A DNA stretch of 5,649 bases from Acidobacteriota bacterium (lineage in GTDB: Bacteria; Planctomycetota; Phycisphaerae; WQYP01; JAJZKJ01), in NCBI GenBank assembly GCA_021804195.1, contig JAJZKJ010000171.1:1-5649 (forward strand), in the 5' to 3' direction. Every line of letters starts with the position of its first letter. Position 1 is the first letter of the stretch. The notes beneath the pieces are model-generated. The model had not been told where the DNA came from. It saw only the letters and a program-made list of their open reading frames with translations, and made no database searches. A program made the translations under genes and the position numbers. This document shows positions 1-5,649 of this stretch, piece after piece.

Positions 1-117
1 ACGCCACGGTTGAATTGGCAACCACGCCGCGTCCGGAATTTCACAAAAGTATAACGGGGTGAGTGGAATCGTTCCCTTGGCCGAGTTCCGAGCGGCCGGG
101 GTCCAGCCAGGAAATGA

Positions 118-1467
118 TCACGCGTGCTCCAATGCCGGCAAGCTGCAAAGCCAATGGGCGCATTGTATGGCCGGCAGGTAATCATTCCCCTCCGGCAGCG
201 GCACGTCGCTCAAGAGCAACGGCCATCGGTTGGGATCAGTCCCCGGCACGCCATGCGAGCCTTTGACCAGAGCCGTATCCTGGGCGATGCACCGGCGAGC
301 CGGGTCAAAAAACAATTCGCGCGGATCGTATCCGGGCTTGCGATGAATATCGACGGAAAACTGCCAAGGGGGCTTTTCTTCATCCGAGAGCCACCAGTCA
401 TGGGCGAACCACTCCTCGGCGGCCGATAGCAGCACCAGCGATCCGGAACGCGAATTCGCAAGGCCCAGTTCCCGTTTGTCCGGCGTGCTTCGCACGACCC
501 GCGCCACTCCGGGTAGTTTTCGAAAAACATCGGCGGCGGAATCGATCGCGGATGGCGCGCAGTACACGTACGCCACCTGATGGTCCACCATGGCCACTGC
601 GGCGGCGGCCCGGTAATCAATCAACAACTTGCCGTTCTCATCGGGCCGAGTCGCCAGCAAACCCGCCCGGCGCAGCGCCAGATTGGGAAAAACCGCGCGC
701 GAAACGCCGTGCATGGCGTAGTCGCCGGCGATAATCACCCGACCGCCGTCGGCCCGCACCTGGCGCACCAGCGGCGCGAGCAAGGCATCGACCGCCGCCA
801 CATCCGCGGCGAGGGCGGGGTGTTCCGGGCCAAGGCGCTGGAGGTTGTAATCCAGATGCGGCACGTAGACCAACTGCAAATCAACGGGGTTATTTTGCCA
901 GACATCCATAGCGGCCCGCACAATCCATTGCGAAGCGGGCAGACCCGCCCGCGGCCCCCAGTAATGCTCCAGGGGAAAGGGACCCAGCCGCGAAACCAGA
1001 TGAGGGTAAAGCCCCGCCGGCCGGCTCCAGCAGACGCTTGGCGTGATTCCCCCAGGGGTATGCTCGGGCTTGGGAGTCAGGATGATATCCGCGGCGTCGG
1101 GCATCGACTGTTGCCAGAAAAGCAATGCGGTTCTCTCGGGGCGGCCGCGCCAGAGGCGCGGCGCCTCCAGCAGGGCGTTGGCCTGTTCCCAGAAGCTGAT
1201 CTGCCGCCGGAATTCCGGGTAAGAGGCCGTATCCAGGTGCTGATGAATTGATAAATCATTATAAGTATATAACCCATTGGCAATGATCCCGTGTTTTTCC
1301 GGCGCGACGCCCGTGGTCAAGGTCGCCTGCACCACGCAGGTAACCGCCGGCGTCACGGGGCCCAGGACCGTCCGCCACGGGAAATCGGCCAAGGTCGCAG
1401 CCGCCCCGGCGCGCGGCGGCAACGACGCGTCGAGTCCGGCGACAAGAATGAAACAGATTCGAGCCAT
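118..1467 (-). CDS. Alkaline-phosphatase-superfamily protein, nucleotide pyrophosphatase/phosphodiesterase-like
   Basis: The 449-residue product resembles the type I phosphodiesterase/nucleotide pyrophosphatase branch of the alkaline phosphatase superfamily, whose members hydrolyse phosphodiester or phosphomonoester bonds. Residues 38-61 read as a classical nucleophile region (VTPAVTCVVQATLTTG, then PEKHGI), with Thr43 at the nucleophile position. Later landmarks are PHLDY near 203-207 followed by LQRLGP, a GDY motif at 248-250, DIHRKPGYDP at 373-382 and GSHG at 403-406. Against classical members, the first metal Asp aligns with Ala10, the His of the D-x3-H motif with Gln210, and the His of the DH motif with Tyr250. 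The metal centre is therefore atypical and the substrate cannot be predicted. I see no clear signal peptide, so a cytoplasmic location is inferred. The frame stays open upstream to 1608, but the extra 47 residues are low-complexity. I chose Met at 1465-1467 because the first beta strand (ICFILVAGL) starts there, although its Shine-Dalgarno is weak. It lies 174 bases after glgP, on the same strand. Confidence 0.88.
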   Translation of the reverse strand: MARICFILVAGLDASLPPRAGAAATLADFPWRTVLGPVTPAVTCVVQATLTTGVAPEKHGIIANGLYTYNDLSIHQHLDTASYPEFRRQISFWEQANALLEAPRLWRGRPERTALLFWQQSMPDAADIILTPKPEHTPGGITPSVCWSRPAGLYPHLVSRLGPFPLEHYWGPRAGLPASQWIVRAAMDVWQNNPVDLQLVYVPHLDYNLQRLGPEHPALAADVAAVDALLAPLVRQVRADGGRVIIAGDYAMHGVSRAVFPNLALRRAGLLATRPDENGKLLIDYRAAAAVAMVDHQVAYVYCAPSAIDSAADVFRKLPGVARVVRSTPDKRELGLANSRSGSLVLLSAAEEWFAHDWWLSDEEKPPWQFSVDIHRKPGYDPRELFFDPARRCIAQDTALVKGSHGVPGTDPNRWPLLLSDVPLPEGNDYLPAIQCAHWLCSLPALEHA

Positions 1468-1641
1468 GTCCCATGAACCCGTTTGAAAAAACCGGTGCGG
1501 GTGGGAGAAGATGGCGAGAGTCGCGTTCGGGATAAGGCTCCCCGGCTGCGAATTCCCGCCTCCCGGCAAGCCGGCGGCGTTGCTCCGCGGCGCGGGACCG
1601 GGGGTCAACGGGGCGGCCCGGCCATCACCTCACACACGCGC

Positions 1642-4194
1642 TTAGCCCCAGCATATCCACCCCGGCTCGAGACGCAGGTCAATCTCGGGATGGTTGGGAA
1701 GAACCCGCACGGCAAAACCTTGCTGGCCGCAGCTTATCGCGTTGATTTCTCCGACATATTGATACACGCCGCTTTCAAGAGCCGTGCCCAGAACCATGGC
1801 ATGCGCGCGGGGTTCCTGAATTTCACCGGCGGCGCCGAGCGAGCCGTGGTAAAGTTCCACCCGCACGTGTTCGGAGGGAATATCTCCCAGCTCCACGATG
1901 GCGAAAATATTCACGTTTTGGCCGGCTTTGACCACCCCTGGATTCTGAACCTCCACGCTGCGCACCCGTACCTGCCGCCACTGCTGGCGCAGGCGCTGCT
2001 TCCACTGCGACAAGGCGGTGGCGGCGGCGGCCCGCCCTTCCACCAGATGTCCGAAGAGTTGATCGGCGGGCAGGTAAAATTTCTCGGTATACTGCTGAAC
2101 CATTCGATTGGTGTTGAAGACCGGACAGATGCTGCGAATGGAATTCTTCATCCGCTTGATCCACTGGCGCGGCAGATGGTCGATCCCCCGGTTGTAATAG
2201 GCCGGGATGATCTCCTTTTCCAGCAGATCGAAAAGTTTGCGGCTTTCCATTTCGTCCTGGTATTCATCATTGGGATAGGTATCGCCGTTTCCAATGGCCC
2301 ATCCGTTTTCCTCGTTGTACCCTTCGCACCACCAGCCGTCCAGAACGCTCAGGTTCAGCACGCCATTGATGGCGGCTTTCATGCCGCTGGTGCCGGAGGC
2401 CTCCATGGGACGGCGCGGCGTATTGAGCCATACGTCCACGCCCTGGGTCATGTGCCGGGCGATATTGATGTCGTAATCTTCCAGAAAAACCATGCGCGTT
2501 CGCGCCTCCTCGCGCTGGCAGAAACGTACGATCTCCTGAATGAAGCGTTTGCCGCCGTCGTCGCGCGGATGCGCCTTGCCGGCAAAGAGGAACTGGACCG
2601 GTTGCTCGGTATGATTCAAAAGGCGCAACAGGCGTTCCGGATTGCGCATCAGCAGGGTGGCCCGCTTATAGGTGGCGAACCTCCGGGCGAAACCGATCAG
2701 CAACGACCGGGAATCCAGAATCTCATCCACACGATGAATATCGAGCGTTACGGCGCCTTGCCGGGCAAGCTGGGCGCGCAGACGCTGGCGAACAAAGAAA
2801 ATCAGCCGCTCTTTGCGCCGCTCGTGCGTGCGCCACAACTCCGAATCGGGGATGCGATCCGTGCGGTTCCACACGCTGTGATCGGTCGGACTTTCCGACC
2901 ACTTGGTTCCCAGATATTCCTGGTACAGCCGGGCGAAGCCCTCGCAGAGCCACGACTGGGTATGCACGCCATTGGTAATCCAACCAATCGGAATTTCCGG
3001 CGCCGGAACGTCCGGCCAGATGCGTTGCCATATCAACCGCGACACCTGGCCGTGCAACCGGCTTACGCCGTTGGCGTGCCACGCCATGGCCAGCGCCAGA
3101 ACGGTCATGCCGAAATATTCCTGCGCATCGGCCGGATTGACCCGGCCCAGAGCCAAAAACTCCTCCCGTGTCAGGTTGAGTTTCGGATAATAGTTGCTCA
3201 GGTATTTTTCCATCAATTCGGGCGGAAAAAAGTCGTTGCCCGCCGGAACCGGCGTGTGCGTGGTGAACACATTGCCGGCGGCCACCGCTTCCCGGGCCTC
3301 GCGGAAGGAAATCTTTTCCCGCTCCATGAGTTCCCGGCAGCGCTCCAGCGCCAGGAAGGCCGAGTGACCTTCATTCATGTGGCAGACGGTCGGCGTAATG
3401 TTCATCGCCGTGAGAGCCCGGATGCCGCCGATTCCCAGCAGAATCTCCTGTCGCAGCCGCATCTCCTGGTCGCCGCCGTAAAGCTGGCCCGTAATTTCGC
3501 GGTCTTCCGGGCGATTTACCGGCAGGTTGGTGTCCAGAAGATACAAACTCACCCGCCCCACCCGTACTTTCCAGATGGCCGCGTGCACCGGCGCCTGTGG
3601 GTAATCAATGATGATGGTCAACGGCCGGCCATCCGCCCCCTGTACCGGTGAGATCGGCATACTGAAAAAGTCATTTTCCGGATTCAGCTCCTGTTGCCAG
3701 GCATCGGTATTCAAACGCTGATGAAAATATCCCTGCCGGTAGAGCAGACCGACGCCCACCAGCGGCAAACCCAACTCGCTGGCGCTTTTGAGATGATCGC
3801 CGGAAAGCACGCCCAAACCGCCGGAATAAATCGGCAGGCACTCATGCAACCCGCATTCGGCGGAGAAATAGGCAATGGAGGCCTTGCTCTGGGGATGGTG
3901 AAGGCCGAACCACGTCGACCGCTGCATGTAATCGCGGTAATTCAACAGTACGCGACTTAGATGCGAAAGAAAACCATCATCTTCGACGGCCGCCTTGAGT
4001 TTGTCCTGCCCGACCAGGTTGAGAAGCTGAACAGGATTATGGTTCGTCTGTTCCCATAAATCGGGATCCAGACGGTTGAACAAATTGACGGCTTCATAAT
4101 TCCAGAGAGACCAAATATTGTAAGCAAGTTCCTGCACGGGTTGCAGTTTTTCCGGTATGGCTGGGACAACCACGTACCGGTGAATAGTCGCCAT
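1642..4194 (-). CDS. glgP: Alpha-glucan (glycogen/maltodextrin) phosphorylase, GT35 family
   Basis: The product is an 850-residue PLP-dependent alpha-glucan phosphorylase. The family removes terminal glucose from alpha-1,4-glucans with phosphate, giving glucose-1-phosphate; it acts in the cytoplasm in storage-polysaccharide breakdown. Residues 1 to about 100 form the N-terminal domain typical of the roughly 850-residue bacterial/archaeal branch (DUF3417 type; LAYNIWSLWN at 23-32). Then come SAECGLHE (111-118), PIYSGGLGVLSGDH (121-134), HMNEGHSAF (272-280), THTPVPAGND (312-321), GWITNGVH (404-411), GFARRFATYKR (501-511) and FAGKAHPRD (537-545). EASGTSGMKAAINGVLNLS (598-616) contains Lys606, the expected PLP-binding lysine. 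Residues about 742-850 form a beta-rich C-terminal region, also usual in this branch. No key residue appears missing and length is normal. I chose Met at 4192-4194 rather than the upstream Met at 4287 because of a strong GAGGAG Shine-Dalgarno five bases before it and because the homologous N-terminus begins here. No other glycogen genes are in view. Confidence 0.97.
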   Translation of the reverse strand: MATIHRYVVVPAIPEKLQPVQELAYNIWSLWNYEAVNLFNRLDPDLWEQTNHNPVQLLNLVGQDKLKAAVEDDGFLSHLSRVLLNYRDYMQRSTWFGLHHPQSKASIAYFSAECGLHECLPIYSGGLGVLSGDHLKSASELGLPLVGVGLLYRQGYFHQRLNTDAWQQELNPENDFFSMPISPVQGADGRPLTIIIDYPQAPVHAAIWKVRVGRVSLYLLDTNLPVNRPEDREITGQLYGGDQEMRLRQEILLGIGGIRALTAMNITPTVCHMNEGHSAFLALERCRELMEREKISFREAREAVAAGNVFTTHTPVPAGNDFFPPELMEKYLSNYYPKLNLTREEFLALGRVNPADAQEYFGMTVLALAMAWHANGVSRLHGQVSRLIWQRIWPDVPAPEIPIGWITNGVHTQSWLCEGFARLYQEYLGTKWSESPTDHSVWNRTDRIPDSELWRTHERRKERLIFFVRQRLRAQLARQGAVTLDIHRVDEILDSRSLLIGFARRFATYKRATLLMRNPERLLRLLNHTEQPVQFLFAGKAHPRDDGGKRFIQEIVRFCQREEARTRMVFLEDYDINIARHMTQGVDVWLNTPRRPMEASGTSGMKAAINGVLNLSVLDGWWCEGYNEENGWAIGNGDTYPNDEYQDEMESRKLFDLLEKEIIPAYYNRGIDHLPRQWIKRMKNSIRSICPVFNTNRMVQQYTEKFYLPADQLFGHLVEGRAAAATALSQWKQRLRQQWRQVRVRSVEVQNPGVVKAGQNVNIFAIVELGDIPSEHVRVELYHGSLGAAGEIQEPRAHAMVLGTALESGVYQYVGEINAISCGQQGFAVRVLPNHPEIDLRLEPGWICWG

Positions 4195-4199
4195 TGAGA

Positions 4200-4205
4200 C
4201 TCCTC
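4200..4205 (-). promoter_or_regulatory. Ribosome binding site of glgP
   Basis: On the minus strand this reads GAGGAG and is followed by five bases (TCTCA) before the ATG at 4194. It is a strong Shine-Dalgarno match and decides the start of the phosphorylase; no comparable site precedes the in-frame ATG at 4287. Confidence 0.85.
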
Positions 4206-4222
4206 TTCCAAAAACAATCGGT

Positions 4223-4228
4223 ATTATA
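4223..4228 (-). promoter_or_regulatory. Candidate -10 element of glgP promoter
   Basis: The minus strand has a perfect TATAAT hexamer 28 bases upstream of the glgP start codon, which would give a short leader of about 20 bases. The bases 16-18 upstream do not resemble TTGACA (GGAATA at 17-base spacing), and there is no TGn extension. This is either a promoter depending on other contacts or a chance match. Confidence 0.4.
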
Positions 4229-4337
4229 GGTACGCATGCGGCCGGTATTCCTTTAGCACAACTATTTATCGGCCACAGGGGCGGCACGCCATGATACCTA
4301 AAGCCAAAACGATTTGTGTAAAGTGACCGGCCAGTTT

Positions 4338-4469
4338 AGCAAGGGTCCCGGCACCCCGGGATCTTCCGGCGGGACAATGCAAGGGATTCCGACAGTTTCG
4401 GGAAATATATGAGGTAACCGTTCACGGGTAAAAGTGGCGAAATTAGCACAAAAATGAGGGTTCCCGACA
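4338..4469 (+). repeat. Three imperfect repeats resembling IS21-family terminal repeats
   Basis: Three copies of a related motif lie in the same orientation: AGCAAGGGTCCCGGCA (4338-4353), TGCAAGGGATTCCGACA (4378-4394) and AAATGAGGGTTCCCGACA (4452-4469). The first and third are also preceded by similar TAAAGTG- or TAAAAGTG-like stretches (from about 4319 and 4429). IS21-family elements carry several such repeats at each end as transposase (IstA) binding sites. The array sits directly beside an istB remnant, so I infer one end of a decayed IS21-like element. The exact tip and target duplication are not identifiable. Between glgP (ending 4194) and this array I see only the glgP promoter region. 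Confidence 0.45.
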
Positions 4470-4471
4470 AT

Positions 4472-4669
4472 ACAAGCCCCTTGGAATACTGGGCCAAGCT
4501 CGTCGGCGACGCCCGCGGCGGCCACGGCCATTCTGGACCGTTTCCTGCAGCACGCCCAGATCATCAGTATCACCGGGCGCAGCTACCTGCTTCGGAGCGC
4601 CACCGGGACGCCGCCGCCCGCTGTCACGATGCAGGTCGACGACACGGCGAAAGGGAAGGCACCCCGTGA
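4472..4669 (+). pseudogene. istB: 3' remnant of an IS21-family transposition helper (IstB-like ATPase), frameshifted
   Basis: Only the C-terminal part of an IstB-type helper ATPase remains. IstB assists the IstA transposase of IS21-family elements. Translation from about 4472 gives TSPLEYWAKLVGDA. After skipping one base in the C-run 4512-4514 it continues as AAATAILDRFLQHAQIISI and TGRSYLLRS, the typical C-terminus of the family (LEYW...GD...AILDR-LxH...I-I-GxSYxLR). The Walker A/B ATPase core and all of istA are absent, and the sequence before 4472 looks like IS terminal repeats, so an internal deletion probably joined an IS end to the istB tail. The second frame runs on without a stop until about 4946. 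The 3' limit is therefore approximate; I set it at the TGA in the first frame (4667-4669), just before a terminator-like hairpin. It is not functional as it stands. Confidence 0.75.
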
Positions 4670-4674
4670 CACAT

Positions 4675-4729
4675 GGGCGTATCCTCCTAAAAGACGGTCT
4701 GCACAACCTGAGGATACGCCCTGCTTTTT
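4675..4729 (+). terminator. Large hairpin followed by T-run, probable intrinsic terminator
   Basis: GGGCGTATCCTC (4675-4686) and GAGGATACGCCC (4710-4721) form a perfect 12-bp inverted repeat around a 23-base loop, which itself contains a small AGAC/GTCT pairing. TGC and five T follow (4725-4729). On the plus strand this fits a factor-independent terminator for the istB-like gene just upstream. The loop is longer than usual, so an IS-end structure or a small structured element is also possible. There is no T-run on the other side, so it should not work for the minus strand. Confidence 0.5.
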
Positions 4730-4752
4730 CTCCCGCACAACCATTACACACA

Positions 4753-4789
4753 AAAGAATACGCCACCACGCAGTGTCAATTCTTTGCAC
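4753..4789 (+). promoter_or_regulatory. Inverted repeat and possible -35 region upstream of hicBA
   Basis: AAAGAAT (4753-4759) and ATTCTTT (4779-4785) form a 7-bp inverted repeat with a 19-base spacer that contains CAC-GCA-GTG. TTGCAC (4784-4789) overlaps its right arm and could be a -35 box; the AT-rich TGATATTTTTATC at 4808-4820 could hold a weak -10. This is a candidate promoter/operator for hicBA. The elements are short, and the HicB here is too small to have its own DNA-binding domain, so the assignment is tentative. Confidence 0.25.
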
Positions 4790-4837
4790 GGAGTCCCATT
4801 TCGGATGTGATATTTTTATCGTCTTGGAGACCTTACG

Positions 4838-5049
4838 ATGCGCTCCTATACAGCAGTTGTTGAAAAAGATAAAGACACGGGCCTGTATGTGGGTCATGTG
4901 CCTGGATTTGATGGCGCTCACTCCCCCAGGGCGCTACGCTGGATGAATTACAGAAAAACCTCCGTGAGGTCATCGCCATGCTATTGGAAGACGGGCCAAT
5001 CAACCCGGAGAGCGAGTTTGTCGGCACCCAGGCGATTCAGGTAGATTAG
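4838..5049 (+). pseudogene. hicB: HicB-family antitoxin, frameshifted
   Basis: This is the antitoxin of a HicBA type II toxin-antitoxin pair; HicB binds and neutralises the HicA mRNA interferase. The first frame gives MRSYTAVVEKDKDTGLYVGH, then VPGFDGAHS. After a shift at the C-run 4923-4927 the protein continues QGATLDELQKNLREVIAMLL, then EDGPINPESEFVGTQAIQVD and TAG at 5047-5049. This is the full short HicB fold (Y.A.VEKD...G.Y.GHVPG....S-QG-TL-E...NL-E-I), about 69 residues, with no added HTH or ribbon-helix-helix domain. One missing C (six expected, giving HSPQG) or two extra C (three expected, giving HSQG, the commoner family form) would explain the break. A Shine-Dalgarno GGAG (4826-4829) lies eight bases before the ATG. 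hicA starts two bases after the stop. Left uncorrected, the frame makes a 68-residue chimera with an unrelated second half. Confidence 0.9.
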
Positions 5050-5051
5050 CG

Positions 5052-5277
5052 ATGCCCAAGCCCCCTATCCTGAAACCCAGGGAAGTCGTCGCCCTCTTGG
5101 AATCGCTTGGATTTACCGCGGTTCGCCAGCGAAGGCTCACACGTTCAGTACAGGCATTCCGATGGTCGCGCCACCACGGTTCCATTCCATCAGGGGCGAG
5201 ACATCTCCCCGCTCCTGCTTCGTCAGATTGCCAAGGACATCGGGTTGACTTGGGAAGAATTGACACGTCGGCGCTGA
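5052..5277 (+). pseudogene. hicA: HicA-family toxin (mRNA interferase), frameshifted
   Basis: HicA toxins are small double-stranded-RNA-binding-like ribonucleases that cleave mRNA. The frame from ATG 5052 gives MPKPPILKPREVVALLESLG, then FTAVRQR. One extra A at 5132-5133 breaks it; skipping that base restores GSHVQYRHSDGRATTVPFHQ, then GRDISPLLLRQIAKDIGLTW and EELTRRR, ending at TGA 5275-5277. The corrected protein is 74 residues, normal for HicA, and His30 in the GSH motif is the expected catalytic residue. The break falls immediately before this motif, so the uncorrected product (99 residues, ending in unrelated sequence) lacks the active site. It starts two bases after hicB, in antitoxin-first order, and was probably translationally coupled to it. 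Apart from the indel both genes are well preserved, which points to recent inactivation or a sequence error. Confidence 0.9.
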
Positions 5278-5290
5278 CCAAACACAAGTC

Positions 5291-5344
5291 GCGGAACCCA
5301 TGTATTACCACGACGATTCAGCCGAAGATTCCGCATGTTTTTTT
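5291..5344 (+). terminator. Weak candidate terminator after hicBA
   Basis: GCGGAA (5291-5296) and TTCCGC (5329-5334) can pair across a 32-base loop, followed by ATG and seven T (5338-5344). The position just after the hicA stop and the T-run fit a terminator, but the stem is only 6 bp and the loop is long. Confidence 0.25.
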
Positions 5345-5370
5345 AACGTGAGGAACGCCGGGAGACGATT

Positions 5371-5400
5371 TTCACCGCCAAGGATCCAAGATCGCCAAGG
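5371..5400. repeat. CGCCAAGG-type short intergenic repeat
   Basis: The stretch holds two CGCCAAGG units (5376-5383 and 5393-5400) separated by ATCCAAGAT, preceded by TTCAC. From memory, sequences of the TTCACCGCCAAG...CGCCAAGG kind recur between genes in many environmental bacterial genomes. Only one copy lies in this window, so its repeat status in this genome is not shown here. Apart from this and the weak terminator, I see no gene in 5278-5526. Confidence 0.35.
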
Positions 5401-5526
5401 CCGTCGCGCGGAAATCGGCGTGGTTTACGTTCAAAGATTGCTTCTGCAAGTCTTACCATCCAGCCATTTCCATTGAGTATCTACTTTCAACTCTCTCCAG
5501 ACTACTTTCTCGCAGCCGCCCTCTAC

Positions 5527-5649
5527 AATTCGCCGGGCCGCATGACGCGAAAAGGTGACATCCACCTTTTCCATCATGCCGCCAAGTTCCCATCCCCCTG
5601 GGGACGAAGCGGCAAATGCCAATGGTTGGGCATCAGGCAAAATGCAAAT
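5527..5649 (-). pseudogene. Fragment of REP-associated (IS200-like, Y1) transposase, frameshifted and cut by the window edge
   Basis: On the minus strand, entering from the right edge, the sequence reads FAFCLMPNHWHLPLRPQGDG, then NLAA and a stop (TGA at 5574-5576). The phrase CLMPNHWHL-L-P-GDG-LA is characteristic of REP-associated tyrosine transposases (Y1_Tnp/RAYT), and NHWH is the metal-binding HUH motif. A neighbouring frame continues MMEKVDVTFSRHAARRI (5577-5527), which loosely fits the following helix of the family, suggesting a frameshift near 5577. Beyond about 5527 no family sequence is recognisable, so the region that would carry the catalytic tyrosine is missing or too diverged. 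These proteins normally run to 150-300 residues; the N-terminal part lies outside the window. I consider it a non-functional remnant. Confidence 0.7.

Noticed and set aside
48..100. TATACT on the minus strand (48-53) and a GGCCG/CGGCC inverted repeat (about 80-98) downstream of the phosphodiesterase-like gene
   Set aside because: No -35 box sits at a suitable distance and no gene start is visible to the left. The hairpin lacks a T-run, so neither promoter nor terminator is supported. Positions 1-117 hold nothing else I can name.
580..1251. Plus-strand open frame of 223 codons opposite the phosphodiesterase-like gene
   Set aside because: It is antisense to a clearly homologous gene, has no recognisable domain or convincing ribosome site, and is explained by GC-rich codon use.
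1468..1641. GC-rich inverted repeats between glgP and the phosphodiesterase-like gene (for example CCGGC-AA-GCCGG at 1563-1574)
   Set aside because: The loop is only two bases and no T-run follows on the minus strand, so a terminator call is not supported. Short palindromes are expected in such GC-rich sequence.
1483..3651. Long plus-strand open frame of 722 codons opposite glgP
   Set aside because: It lies antisense to a phosphorylase with every family motif intact. Its translation shows no recognisable domain and reads like the complement of a GC-rich coding strand.
4583..4946. Overlapping open frames on both strands between the istB remnant and hicB
   Set aside because: The plus-strand one merely continues the shifted istB frame through the hairpin and into hicB in the wrong frame. 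The minus-strand one shows no family resemblance.
5302..5470. Possible small plus-strand gene from the ATG at 5302
   Set aside because: The translation is unlike any family I know, crosses the CGCCAAGG repeat and has only a poor ribosome site.

Overview
This is a GC-rich bacterial window with two well-preserved metabolic genes on the minus strand (about positions 118-4194) and a decayed accessory zone (about 4315-5649). The phylum cannot be fixed from this sequence. The alpha-glucan phosphorylase, IS21-type remnant, HicBA pair, REP-associated (Y1) transposase remnant and a short CGCCAAGG repeat are all bacterial features found across several environmental phyla.

Reading in the direction of transcription (right to left), glgP comes first at 4194-1642. 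It encodes an apparently complete 850-residue alpha-glucan phosphorylase with all the expected motifs, a clear Shine-Dalgarno sequence and a TATAAT hexamer just upstream. After a 174-base gap comes a 449-residue alkaline-phosphatase-superfamily (nucleotide pyrophosphatase/phosphodiesterase-like) protein at 1467-118. The two genes could be co-transcribed, but nothing in the sequence links their functions. The phosphodiesterase-like protein keeps the nucleophile region, but several classical metal ligands look replaced.

The right part differs in character. At 4338-4469 there are three imperfect copies of an AGGG..CCCGRCA motif, resembling the multiple terminal repeats of IS21-family elements. 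They run straight into the last stretch of an istB-like helper gene, which has a one-base frameshift. A perfect 12-bp inverted repeat followed by a T-run, probably a terminator, comes next. Then follows a hicB-hicA toxin-antitoxin pair in antitoxin-first order. Both members are recognisable over their full length, but each carries a small frameshift: a C-run in hicB, and one extra A just before the catalytic-histidine motif of hicA. The window closes with a frameshifted piece of a REP-associated (Y1, IS200-like) transposase on the minus strand, containing its NHWH motif, and a nearby CGCCAAGG repeat.

The main point of interest is this cluster of at least four broken reading frames from three unrelated accessory systems within about 1.2 kb, beside about 4 kb of intact genes. 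This looks like a degraded insertion hotspot, but locally poor base-calling would give the same picture. I found no convincing new multi-gene system.
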